Notes: generated from the letters alone by a model not told the origin. 22,023 nt of DNA from CAMQVM01 sp044433365 (GCA_044433365.1 JAWXTR010000045.1:1-22023), one strand, 5' to 3'; shown: positions 1 to 7,978, counted from the stretch's first letter. Numbers and translations: made by a program.

Positions 1-1176
1 AGAAAAAATAGCAAATCACAACTGTTGTGTTGAATAGGGCTTGTTCCAGCAAAGTGTGATTCATATTACAAAGATACAGAAAAAATAGCAAATCACAACA
101 CAATTTATTAACTAAAAAAAATAAAAAAAAGTGTGATTCATATTACAAAGATACAGAAAAAATAGCAAATCACAACCGTTTATTTTTAAATCGCTGGAAT
201 ATTGCAAGTGTGATTCATATTACAAAGATACAGAAAAAATAGCAAATCACAACGTTCTATTCACTTGCGCACTCACAATAGTGAGTGTGATTCATATTAC
301 AAAGATACAGAAAAAATAGCAAATCACAACTACATCTATGGCTTCACTATCGCTAACATCAGTGTGATTCATATTACAAAGATACAGAAAAAATAGCAAA
401 TCACAACGTTACACTTGCAGCAGCTATATATAATGCAGTGTGATTCATATTACAAAGATACAGAAAAAATAGCAAATCACAACATATCTTTGTTTATAAT
501 ATTTTTGATTTCTAGTGCGATTCATATTACAAAGATACAGAAAAAATAGCAAATCACAACAAAATTCTTGTGTCACTCCTTTGTTTTTGAAGTGTGATTC
601 ATATTACAAAGATACAGAAAAAATAGCAAATCACAACTAGCATCTTGAGTGCCTTTAAAAAACGCCAAGTGTGATTCATATTACAAAGATACAGAAAAAA
701 TAGCAAATCACAACAGGCTGCTGGATTAATTGCATGTTTTAAGTAGTGTGATTCATATTACAAAGATACAGAAAAAATAGCAAATCACAACAAAGTTAAT
801 AAATTGCCAAACGGTGCCATGAGTGTGATTCATATTACAAAGATACAGAAAAAATAGCAAATCACAACGCACAAAAAACGAAAGTTTGAACACCATTAAG
901 TGTGATTCATATTACAAAGATACAGAAAAAATAGCAAATCACAACCAAGATGGGGCAGGGGTTTTAGGTGATATCAGTGTGATTCATATTACAAAGATAC
1001 AGAAAAAATAGCAAATCACAACTCAGCTATGCCATCTCATATGTCGATACATAGTGTGATTCATATTACAAAGATACAGAAAAAATAGCAAATCACAACA
1101 TATAACAAAAACTTAGAAAACAAATTGATAGTGTGATTCTTATTACAAAGATACAGAAAAAATAGCAAATCACAAC
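1..1176 (-). CRISPR. Type II-C CRISPR array, 47-nt repeats, 15 spacers
   Basis: Fifteen complete 47-nt repeats start at 53, 130, 207, 284, 361, 437, 514, 591, 668, 745, 822, 899, 976, 1053 and 1130, and a 22-nt repeat remnant fills 1-22. The array therefore continues off the left edge. Spacers are 30 nt, except 408-436 which is 29 nt. On the minus strand the repeat begins GTTGTGATTTGC and ends AATCACACT, the usual form for type II repeats. Two repeats are variant: 514-560 has one T-to-C change at repeat position 5 and the cas1-proximal 1130-1176 has one A-to-T change at position 11 (plus-strand reading). Each repeat contains TATCTTTG on the minus strand, a Bacteroidetes -7 box, with TTG 19 nt upstream. 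The minus-strand direction is also supported by the tracrRNA anti-repeat at 6387-6410, which pairs with this strand. Spacer targets cannot be assigned by eye. Confidence 0.98.
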
Positions 1177-2112
1177 CTATAGCAGAGTAGGGTAAACAAC
1201 CTTACGGGCTTCACCTTCAAAGCATCGAGCAAGCGAAGCGGTAGTTTGAGCCACTCCGACCATTAATGGCGAACGTTTTCCACCAATTACAATTTGAGTA
1301 ATAGGAATAGAGAGTAACTTTGCCTTTAAATCTTTGGTTAATTCATCGTAAGGCTCGCCACTATCTACAATATCGATAACTATCTGGTCGACATAAGGAC
1401 GATAAGGCTCCATAATATCATCTGCCAAGCAATAGGCATTATATTTATTATGGTGATGAACCCCAAGAGTAGGAAGCAGACCACTAGAGACCAAAGCACG
1501 AGCCACAACTGCTCGAAGTATGGCATATCCATAATTCAGCAGATTGTTAGGTGGCATATCGTCTCTGCCACGTGTAAAGTGGGCAACCGATGGAAATAGA
1601 TTTTTCCAATAGTAGGCAGCTGCTCTACCCTCCAAATTTTCAGAATCACCACTACGTACATCTTTTACCCATGCCAACATATTTCGCACCTCAACGCCAC
1701 GTTTTTCTCTTAATACTGCTGCTTGATTTTCGATTTTTGATTGTATTGTTTGCTGCCATATCTGTTTTTTTAGCGGTTGTGATACCTCAATTTGTGCTCT
1801 AAATCGCTCAGATTGCACACTGTTTTGGTTGAGTGGAAGCATTAAGCCTATAGGCATTCGCTCTTTGTTGCAGGTGATTAAAGCTGTATTATTTTCGAGC
1901 AGTGCGCCAATTAGAGGTTGTGTAATTGTTATCCTCGAATCATCAAGTACCACCACCCCAATATCTTCTATTGGGATGGTGCGTCGTGACTGATATTTTA
2001 ACTTTTCAGTCATATTTTCTGCCTTTTCCACCTCTGGTAGTTTTACGACCATCTGCTTACTACTTAAACTAAGGTAGGCAGGATTGCCAAAATATAGTGT
2101 TCGCTTAATCAT
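1177..2112 (-). CDS. cas1: CRISPR-associated endonuclease Cas1 (type II-C)
   Basis: Cas1 is the integrase that, together with Cas2, inserts new spacers at the CRISPR array. The 311-residue length is normal for a type II Cas1. The expected metal ligands are visible: E161 in LEGRAAAYYW, a histidine in the HHH run at 219-221, and E235 in DDIMEPYRPY. The N-terminal beta domain (MIKRTLYFG, then IEDIGVVVLDD at about 48-58) is also typical. The C-terminus looks complete. The gene lies 76 nt downstream of cas9 on the same strand, and a shortened dispersed repeat (2127-2172) fills most of that gap, ending 14 nt before the ATG. Its TAG stop (1177-1179) directly abuts the last CRISPR repeat, exactly where cas2 is normally found; no cas2 is seen anywhere in the window. 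Confidence 0.97.
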   Translation of the reverse strand: MIKRTLYFGNPAYLSLSSKQMVVKLPEVEKAENMTEKLKYQSRRTIPIEDIGVVVLDDSRITITQPLIGALLENNTALITCNKERMPIGLMLPLNQNSVQSERFRAQIEVSQPLKKQIWQQTIQSKIENQAAVLREKRGVEVRNMLAWVKDVRSGDSENLEGRAAAYYWKNLFPSVAHFTRGRDDMPPNNLLNYGYAILRAVVARALVSSGLLPTLGVHHHNKYNAYCLADDIMEPYRPYVDQIVIDIVDSGEPYDELTKDLKAKLLSIPITQIVIGGKRSPLMVGVAQTTASLARCFEGEARKVVYPTLL

Positions 2113-2126
2113 AATTATAAAATTTT

Positions 2127-2172
2127 AGGGGAGTTTTAATAATTGGTTTTATTCGATTTTTAGAAGTTCCCT
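2127..2172 (-). repeat. Internally deleted copy of the fold-back element, upstream of cas1
   Basis: This 46-nt segment has the left end (plus strand AGGGGAGTTTTAATAATTGG, then TTTTATTCGATTTTT) joined directly to the right end (AGAAGTTCCCT) of the ~163-bp element found at 7979-8141 and 10199-10361. The central palindrome of about 115 bp is missing. It fills the cas9-cas1 intergenic gap and ends 14 nt before the cas1 ATG. Confidence 0.8.
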
Positions 2173-2188
2173 TTAGATGTATGTTAGA

Positions 2189-5100
2189 CTAATATTCACC
2201 TACCTCTACTATATCCCCTATACTATTTACTCTTACTTTTACTGCTCCTTTTAGATTATTTACTGTTTGAATACGTTTCCAAGTTATATCCCTCAATACT
2301 TTTGTATCATCGACAGTTGTCTCTAAATGGTGTCTAAAGCAATAGTTTTTTGTTGCAAGTTTTTGAACCCGATAAAGATTAGGACTAATAATAGAGCAGT
2401 TTTCAGGATTTGTTAAATCTATCGTATTAGGATCGAAACCGCTAACTGTATTAGGATCGAAACCGCTAACTGTATTAGGAAAAACAAAATATTCGTTGCG
2501 CTTCATAGTAAACAGAAACTTCCAATCATCCTCCGAGCGATACTCTCTATCTATTACATCATAACCTTGTGATTTCAACGCTACAGTTTCGAAAAATGAG
2601 ACACAATGCTCTTGCAGATTGCCATCTGCATCGACAAAAATCGCTACATGATGATTACCCGAAGTACTCACATAGTCGTTAGGAATAGTATTACCATTGC
2701 TATCCAAGATTTTTTCGCCATACATATCTCGCTTTGAATGTAGAGGCGTAGTTGTAGATACCCCCTCTATTGTCACCCTACTTAGCTTAACACCTTTAGC
2801 CTCATCTATCCATATAGGATTATCTTCAAGATTTGAAAAGGCTTTATCTTTATCGCCTCCAAACTCAGCTAATCGTGCTAAAAGCAGGTTACGGAGCTTA
2901 TTATCTATTACTTTTTCAATATTTAAATCTTTTGTAACAGGTTTTCTAATGGTGAATATTTCGTTGAAAGTTACAATCTTTACACTATCTTCCATCGCCA
3001 TGGTTTGGTTATCGTCCAACCAAATAGGATTTTTGGCTAAACTATTTTTTCCTGCGAATGCTTTTTTAGAATCTCCTCCAAATTTGTCTAATCGCTCTTT
3101 TAGAAGCGTGCGATATTGCGGCTTTGTCACCCTTTCAATCTGCTCGTAGGTGGTCTTTCCATTAATTTTCATAATAGACGGCACTGGTCGAACAATTCGC
3201 CCATAGATAGTCTCGTTATGCAGCGAACCACGAGGGGTTAAAGTATCTTGAACATTATATTTTTTTCCACTTCTTGTTTTGGTTCTATTTTTATTGGTCG
3301 TAGTCACCTTACTTCTCGACTGTATAGATATTAAAATCATCTCAAGATGGTGTTTAGCTTTTGCTCTAAACTCATCTAGCGGAATTGGTGGGGCAAATAC
3401 ATTACGACCTTTTACATCCTTGGGTTTTTCGCCTATACTATTCATGCGATTTAGGTAGTTAATAAAAGATAGCTTAGTAAAAGCCACAGTTAAGGCATCC
3501 ATAGCGTGGTGGCGATGGTCGCTTCGTTTTGTCCAATTTTCAATATGTCTTACTGTATTGCCTTTTCTATCTTTTGTAACGCTTGTAAGAGCTAATATAT
3601 CATATTTATCCCAACTAAGCTCTTGCATTACGTCTATTAACTGCCAATCTTGACGAAGTTTGTCGGTGATAGAGCCAGTTGTAGAGACTACATAGCGTAC
3701 ATAGCTTTCTAATATCTCCTTTGCCTTTTTAGCAATATATTGAGTATCTTTTAGGTCACGGTTAATAAAACCATCTGGTATTTCCTCTCCTCTCATCAAC
3801 AATTTTTTCTTTTTTGCATTTGAAAGAGGCAAAGAACTAACTTTAATTTTATATCGCTCAAGCTCCTCATCTCCATATCTTCTAGCCACAAAATCGAGGG
3901 CGGTCTCACTGCCCTTATCTTGATTTGCATTATGGGTTTCGAGAGTTTTATTTGAAAATGAGTCGTCGAAAAGTCGTGAACGTGGAATTATATGCTCTAT
4001 TTCAAATGTGTCGTCAAATATCTTATCCTCTGGAATATAACTATCAGAATATAAGGTTTTAAAACCATTTGGTTCAAGCTCCAGATAGAGTTTATAGCGA
4101 ACAATATCGGTGCGAGATACATGAGTAAAACCAAATTTTTTCTTTATCACCTCTTTTAACCTTTCATTCTCTTTTGTTGCAGAGGCTATGCCCTCTGAGA
4201 TAGATTTTCTGTCGGCTGCACTATTTTTAAGCTCTCTAGCTAGCTCAATTCTGATTTCATCGGGTTTACCATATTTTGCGCTACACTCATTTACCACATT
4301 AATCATCTGGTTAAGCACCTTTTCGACGACTGGATTTCGTAAAGAATTTTTTGGAAGATTTTCTAACTTATCTACCAACACTTTTTCTTTAATTTCCTCT
4401 ACTGTTAACGATTTTTTTGAATGTCGATAGCCTGCAAAGTTACACGCCTCGCTATACTCATGTCCAGCATGTAAAAAAGGTAGAATTTTGCGCATTGCCT
4501 TGCTGCAAAGACTTCCATAGTCGTCTTGCAGCGAGATAGATGCCAATATTTTTGCCTCTGTTTCACCACAACTACAAAGAGATTGTATCTTTTCTACTAA
4601 AGGCTCAATACCACGTTTTGAAACCTCCTCTTCAAAAGAATATAGAAGATGCCATAATTTAAACGATAGCTGCTTTTCTAATTCCACACCTTGGAGTTGA
4701 GAGTCGAACCTTAAAATATCGCTATTAATCCCTAAAACTTCGAAAATTTTGTCAATATTTTTCAACGCATCATCTGAATTTAATGCAGATATTGCCGATG
4801 GATCCATTCCATTAACTGTAATAATATCGCAACAGGCTTTAAAAAAGGCTGCTAAAGTACGATTTCCCTCAACCTCTTTAAAATTTATATCATACAGTTT
4901 AGGTTTCCCAAAAAGTAGTTTTATAATATCTGTACCTTTAATTTTATCATGAAATACCAATACCTTATATATCTTTGCTTTATCTTCATCGCTAATTTCG
5001 ATTATTTTGTTGGTTTCTTTATCAGTTATCTTTAAATTATTGATAACTTGCCACACCTTAAACTCTTGAAATATTGGCGATGATTTTGGCGCAACTTTCA

Positions 5101-6295
5101 ACCCTTTTCTTTTTCTTTTTAGCTTACCATCCACTTTTACTTTAATCTCTTCGCTTTCAAACTCACAGTAAGAGAGTAATCCTTTTTGGCTCTTTAATGC
5201 TCTTTGGTAGAAGATTACAACATCTCTAATTTCTGATTTTAGCTTTGGGGTTAGCTCTTTGTGATATTTTGCCTGCTCCTCCCATATTGTTTCAAATTCA
5301 TTAAGGTAATCTTGACGATAAAATATAACGTTTTTTAGGCTTTTATTTGGGAATTGTTCTAGTTGCGACATAAGATATTCACCGATAGTCAATTTGCTTG
5401 TAATTAGTATTTTACTATTATCGCTTATTGCTCCTAAGTAGCCACTAGCATTGCCTATTTCACCACTCAGTGAGCTTATTATAGTTGCAATCTGTTCTAT
5501 CTCAATCTGTTGATGCAGGGCATCATTTCTTAGCCTAAACTCTATGCGTTTACGCTCTTTTCCCTTGTTTTCCGATAGAAAAACCCCTTTATCGGCTAAA
5601 AATATTTTTGCTACCTGTTTGCTGCTCTTTCCCGTAATCTTTTCTTTCAATTGGACAGTTAAAATTTCGGGGTAAAATAGTGTTTGATATTCCCAAATCT
5701 TATTCAATTCCGCCTTTAAGTCTGAAGCGTAGAAAGCAGGGATATAGCTTTTCCCTTTGTCAAAAACCTCATGACAAACATATTGGGCTGGCGTTAAATT
5801 TTCGTTATATAGTTTTTCAGCAATAGATATTTCATTTATCAACGCTCCATCCTCACCGCCTTTTACCTTTCGAGAGCTTTTATAGCCTCGTTTTTTATTA
5901 ATCATCAGTAGTACACGAGCGAACTCACTTAGCGAAATCATCTCACGAGCCGCTTTTGCTCGCAAACGATAAGTCTCAAAAGTAGAAAAATTACCTTCCT
6001 CTAATAAATTCTGAGTTTCTTCTATAATTTTTTCATTTTTTAATATAGAAATTAACTCTGCACGTCTTAATTTATATCGCTGGAGGTTGCGACGAGCCGA
6101 GCGAGCAGCAGTTCTTTCACCATTAATTGTAATGCTTTTTCCGCTTTCAAAGTTCTTAATTTCCTCAGTTGTTAAAGAGCATATTTTCGCTCCCATTCTG
6201 ATAATATCCGACTCTTCACTCTCATTTTCAGCCTCTTTTATAATTGCCCAACCAATGCTCCCTACACCTAAATCTAATCCTAATATCTGTCTCAT
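2189..6295 (-). CDS. cas9: CRISPR-associated endonuclease Cas9 (type II-C)
   Basis: Cas9 is the RNA-guided, two-nuclease DNA endonuclease of type II systems. All active-site elements are present. RuvC-I has D8 in LGLDLGVGSIGW. The arginine-rich bridge helix is at about 61-80. RuvC-II has E684 in DEIRIELAREL. HNH has H768 in EIEHIIPRSRL, with N782 and N791 at the +14 and +23 spacing seen in SpCas9. RuvC-III has H930 and D933 in HRHHAMDAL. At 1368 residues it belongs to the longer II-C Cas9s of Bacteroidetes. Two oddities lie in the C-terminal PAM-interacting part. A 24-bp in-frame tandem duplication gives PNTVSGFD twice and then PNT (1273-1291). A motif of the form RL-x-(E/K)FGGD, then KAF, then NPIW occurs twice (about 1064-1096 and 1138-1164). 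A tracrRNA is encoded divergently upstream. The gene appears intact and probably active. Confidence 0.98.
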   Translation of the reverse strand: MRQILGLDLGVGSIGWAIIKEAENESEESDIIRMGAKICSLTTEEIKNFESGKSITINGERTAARSARRNLQRYKLRRAELISILKNEKIIEETQNLLEEGNFSTFETYRLRAKAAREMISLSEFARVLLMINKKRGYKSSRKVKGGEDGALINEISIAEKLYNENLTPAQYVCHEVFDKGKSYIPAFYASDLKAELNKIWEYQTLFYPEILTVQLKEKITGKSSKQVAKIFLADKGVFLSENKGKERKRIEFRLRNDALHQQIEIEQIATIISSLSGEIGNASGYLGAISDNSKILITSKLTIGEYLMSQLEQFPNKSLKNVIFYRQDYLNEFETIWEEQAKYHKELTPKLKSEIRDVVIFYQRALKSQKGLLSYCEFESEEIKVKVDGKLKRKRKGLKVAPKSSPIFQEFKVWQVINNLKITDKETNKIIEISDEDKAKIYKVLVFHDKIKGTDIIKLLFGKPKLYDINFKEVEGNRTLAAFFKACCDIITVNGMDPSAISALNSDDALKNIDKIFEVLGINSDILRFDSQLQGVELEKQLSFKLWHLLYSFEEEVSKRGIEPLVEKIQSLCSCGETEAKILASISLQDDYGSLCSKAMRKILPFLHAGHEYSEACNFAGYRHSKKSLTVEEIKEKVLVDKLENLPKNSLRNPVVEKVLNQMINVVNECSAKYGKPDEIRIELARELKNSAADRKSISEGIASATKENERLKEVIKKKFGFTHVSRTDIVRYKLYLELEPNGFKTLYSDSYIPEDKIFDDTFEIEHIIPRSRLFDDSFSNKTLETHNANQDKGSETALDFVARRYGDEELERYKIKVSSLPLSNAKKKKLLMRGEEIPDGFINRDLKDTQYIAKKAKEILESYVRYVVSTTGSITDKLRQDWQLIDVMQELSWDKYDILALTSVTKDRKGNTVRHIENWTKRSDHRHHAMDALTVAFTKLSFINYLNRMNSIGEKPKDVKGRNVFAPPIPLDEFRAKAKHHLEMILISIQSRSKVTTTNKNRTKTRSGKKYNVQDTLTPRGSLHNETIYGRIVRPVPSIMKINGKTTYEQIERVTKPQYRTLLKERLDKFGGDSKKAFAGKNSLAKNPIWLDDNQTMAMEDSVKIVTFNEIFTIRKPVTKDLNIEKVIDNKLRNLLLARLAEFGGDKDKAFSNLEDNPIWIDEAKGVKLSRVTIEGVSTTTPLHSKRDMYGEKILDSNGNTIPNDYVSTSGNHHVAIFVDADGNLQEHCVSFFETVALKSQGYDVIDREYRSEDDWKFLFTMKRNEYFVFPNTVSGFDPNTVSGFDPNTIDLTNPENCSIISPNLYRVQKLATKNYCFRHHLETTVDDTKVLRDITWKRIQTVNNLKGAVKVRVNSIGDIVEVGEY
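2424..2480 (-). repeat. 24-bp tandem repeat inside cas9
   Basis: Two identical 24-bp units (2424-2447 and 2448-2471) are followed by 9 nt of a third (2472-2480). The unit is a multiple of three, so the frame is kept and the protein reads PNTVSGFD twice then PNT, at residues 1273-1291 near the Cas9 C-terminus. The exact identity of the two copies suggests a recent slippage duplication. Confidence 0.95.
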
Positions 6296-6334
6296 TTCTC
6301 TGTTTTTTAGTAATTGTAATTATTAATTTAACAA

Positions 6335-6342
6335 CAAATTTA
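6335..6342 (-). promoter_or_regulatory. Candidate -7 box for cas9
   Basis: The minus strand reads TAAATTTG here, a match to the Bacteroidetes -7 consensus TAnnTTTG, 39 nt upstream of the cas9 ATG. I do not see a convincing -33 TTTG partner, so this is moderate support only. It lies between the -33 box of the divergent tracrRNA promoter (6351-6354) and cas9. Confidence 0.4.
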
Positions 6343-6350
6343 ATAAAAAA

Positions 6351-6382
6351 TTTGGAAATATTAATAATTATTTATACTTTTG
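6351..6382 (+). promoter_or_regulatory. tracrRNA promoter (Bacteroidetes -33/-7)
   Basis: TTTG at 6351-6354 and TACTTTTG at 6375-6382 match the Bacteroidetes -33 and -7 elements with a 20-nt spacer. Transcription would start a few bases downstream, at about 6387-6390, which is precisely the start of the anti-repeat. Confidence 0.8.
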
Positions 6383-6386
6383 TACT

Positions 6387-6467
6387 ACAGAAAAAATAAC
6401 AAATCGCAATAAGGATTATTCCGTTGTGAAAACATTAGGGGCAGGGAGTAATCCTTGTCCTTTTTTT
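6387..6467 (+). ncRNA. tracrRNA
   Basis: The trans-activating RNA pairs with the crRNA repeat and loads it into Cas9. The anti-repeat is 6387-6410 (starting ACAGAAAAAATAAC). Against the first 24 nt of the minus-strand CRISPR repeat it gives 21 Watson-Crick pairs, two G-U pairs and one A-C mismatch. It is followed by a tail beginning AAGGATTATTCC, which resembles tails I recall from other Bacteroidetes II-C tracrRNAs, and by an intrinsic terminator. The transcript would be about 80 nt. It is transcribed away from cas9, from the divergent promoter at 6351-6382. The ends are inferred from promoter and terminator positions, not measured. Confidence 0.9.
6437..6467 (+). terminator. Intrinsic terminator of tracrRNA
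   Basis: GGGCAGGG (6439-6446) pairs with CCTTGTCC (6453-6460), allowing two G-U pairs, around the loop AGTAAT. Seven T residues follow (6461-6467). This is a standard rho-independent terminator and also the last stem of the tracrRNA. Confidence 0.88.
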
Positions 6468-6495
6468 ACGGAAAATTCAGGCAAATTCGCAAATC

Positions 6496-6850
6496 CGACT
6501 CATTCTCAAAATATGTTGCCATCCCCATTAAACAAGCAATTTTTCAATTCGATAAAAGAAAAACGTTAAAGATTTAACACCCCTAAGACGATGTCTGAAA
6601 TCGAACCAAGATAGCCGCCCCAAGGTAGAGACGTTGGGTCTAACGTCTGTAATCGCACTCAGCAGTAGAGACGTAGCCCTGCTACGTCTAAAATCGAATT
6701 TTGCAAAGCAAAATGAGCTTACCAAGCAACAATAAATCAAATTCACAAAAAATTTGCCAAGCCAAATCCAAACCCAGACGTAGCAGGGCTACGTCTCTAC
6801 AGCCGAGCCACAAATTTTAATTTATAACAACAGATTCTGATAGTGACCCG
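6496..6850. mobile_element. Palindrome-rich non-autonomous element, copy 1
   Basis: This fills most of the gene-free gap between the tracrRNA and lrgB. Its ends form an imperfect terminal inverted repeat: 6496-6518 (CGACTCATTCTCAAAATATG, then TTG) against the complement of 6828-6850. The same end, even better matched, occurs in the second copy at 17532-17554. Inside, a perfect 25-bp inverted repeat (6665-6689 with 6776-6800) carries the palindrome AGACGTAGC/GCTACGTCT. A second palindrome of the form AGACGTT/AACGTCT lies upstream at about 6629-6648, and a short hairpin (ATTTTGC/GCAAAAT) sits between the arms. No credible coding frame is present. This is the architecture of a MITE or REP-type element mobilised in trans; no transposase is in the window. 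Confidence 0.65.
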
Positions 6851-6884
6851 CAAACCCCTTTTGCGGATTTGCTTGAGACGTTAC

Positions 6885-7622
6885 CTAAAGCAACAGCCAA
6901 TTAATAAGCGGTAAAGTTAGTGTGGTAAAAAGCCCCATAAGACCGATAGCTGCGCCGCTTACTGCTCCCTCTAGTGCACCCAGCTCCATTGCTCGTGCTG
7001 TACCGATAGCGTGAGAAGAGGAGCCTAGAGCTAGACCCATAGCCATAGAATCTTTTACTCCAAAAAATTTCAGAACCTGCGGTCCTACTGCATTTCCAAA
7101 AACACCTGCTATAGCAACTGCAAAAGTGGTAACTGCTGGCATTCCACCAATATTTTTACTTAACGTTATTGCTATAGGTGTTGTAATTGATTTTGGTTCA
7201 AGCGAATATATCAGAGATAGGTCTAAACCAAACAGTTTTGCTAATAAAATAACACTTAAAACCCCAACTATGCTACCAATAAATGTAGAACAGACTATCG
7301 AGAGCTTATATCGGTTGATTCGTTTTATATTTTTGTGAAGTAGATAACTAAGAGGTATTACCGATATACGTAGCAGGAAGTTAATTATCTCATTAGATTG
7401 ATAGTATAGTTGATAATCGATTTGTGTAGCATTTAAAATCAAAACAATTACTAAAGCGGCAAGCAATACAGGATTTAACCAAAAAAATTGCCATTTTTTA
7501 TATAGTATCTGCGCACCATAATAGACCAAAACGGTAAGAGTAAGTAAGAAAATTTGAGATGATAGTATCTCTCTAAAAAATTGTGCTATTGTCTCCATTA
7601 TTGTCTCTATTATTGTCTCCAT
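6885..7622 (-). CDS. lrgB: LrgB family membrane protein
   Basis: LrgB/CidB-type polytopic inner-membrane protein, the partner of LrgA. The family has been linked to murein hydrolase and cell-lysis control and, in some Firmicutes, to pyruvate uptake; which applies here is unknown. The family signature is present: PKSITTPIAI, then GGMPAVTTF, AGVFGNAVGP, and near the C-terminus a glycine- and alanine-rich stretch (HAIGTARAMELG). Several hydrophobic segments follow one another. I chose the ATG at 7622, which overlaps the last 13 nt of lrgA and begins METIIETIMETI (245 residues). A second ATG at 7598, 11 nt after the lrgA stop, is equally possible. Any longer reading runs antiparallel to no signal and simply overlaps lrgA in another frame. 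Confidence 0.85.
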   Translation of the reverse strand: METIIETIMETIAQFFREILSSQIFLLTLTVLVYYGAQILYKKWQFFWLNPVLLAALVIVLILNATQIDYQLYYQSNEIINFLLRISVIPLSYLLHKNIKRINRYKLSIVCSTFIGSIVGVLSVILLAKLFGLDLSLIYSLEPKSITTPIAITLSKNIGGMPAVTTFAVAIAGVFGNAVGPQVLKFFGVKDSMAMGLALGSSSHAIGTARAMELGALEGAVSGAAIGLMGLFTTLTLPLINWLLL

Positions 7623-7623
7623 T
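7588..7623 (-). repeat. Three 12-bp tandem units at the lrgA/lrgB junction
   Basis: Three near-identical 12-nt units (7588-7599, 7600-7611, 7612-7623; plus strand ATTGTCTC followed by C or T and ATT) span the lrgA stop codon and the lrgB start. The first and third contain an ATG in the lrgB frame; the middle one has ATA. They encode METIIETIMETI. Confidence 0.85.
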
Positions 7624-7963
7624 TTCGTCCAAAATATTGTTGTACACGTCCAACAGTTACTAATACTATGATAGCTGAAAGTACTAAAGTTGCGATTGTC
7701 GCAAGCCAACTACCCTTAATTATATCATAACTCGACATTATACCAACTGTTACTGGCACAAAAAGCAGCATCATATTTGACAAAATAAAATTACATACCC
7801 CTTTTATATCCTCTTCCTTTACAACTTTGCATTGAAGAAGAATAAAAAGCAGCAACATTCCAATTACATTGCCTGGCATATATCCGCTAAGCAATTTTGC
7901 AATTATCTCGCCTACGAGATAGACTACAAGGATTATAGCAATCCCTTTTAACTCTCTTGACAT
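7610..7963 (-). CDS. lrgA: LrgA/CidA family holin-like protein
   Basis: A small integral membrane protein of 117 residues with about four hydrophobic helices. The order of segments (VVYLVGEIIAKLL, then the conserved PGNVIGMLLLFILL, then FILSNMMLLFVPVTVGIM) is characteristic of LrgA/CidA. It is thought to act with LrgB in the cytoplasmic membrane. The start is the ATG at 7963 (MSRELKGI); a longer reading to 8074 would translate the non-coding fold-back element at 7979-8141 and is rejected. The next gene, lrgB, overlaps or follows immediately, so the two are translationally coupled. The pair is co-directional with the cobalamin operon, separated by 190 nt that are mostly the repeat element. Confidence 0.88.
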   Translation of the reverse strand: MSRELKGIAIILVVYLVGEIIAKLLSGYMPGNVIGMLLLFILLQCKVVKEEDIKGVCNFILSNMMLLFVPVTVGIMSSYDIIKGSWLATIATLVLSAIIVLVTVGRVQQYFGRKWRQ

Positions 7964-7978
7964 ACAATTAAATATTAA

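Noticed and set aside
2697..3149. 150-residue plus-strand ORF inside cas9
   Set aside because: Shadow of the cas9 frame; composition and lack of domains argue against a gene.
6528..6746. 72-residue minus-strand ORF in the gap before lrgB
   Set aside because: It runs through the palindromic element, has no family resemblance and is not preserved in the second copy.
6848..6866. CCGCAAA/TTTGCGG hairpin as terminator for lrgB
   Set aside because: The stem is perfect but short and no T-run follows on the minus strand; it may simply be part of the neighbouring element's end.
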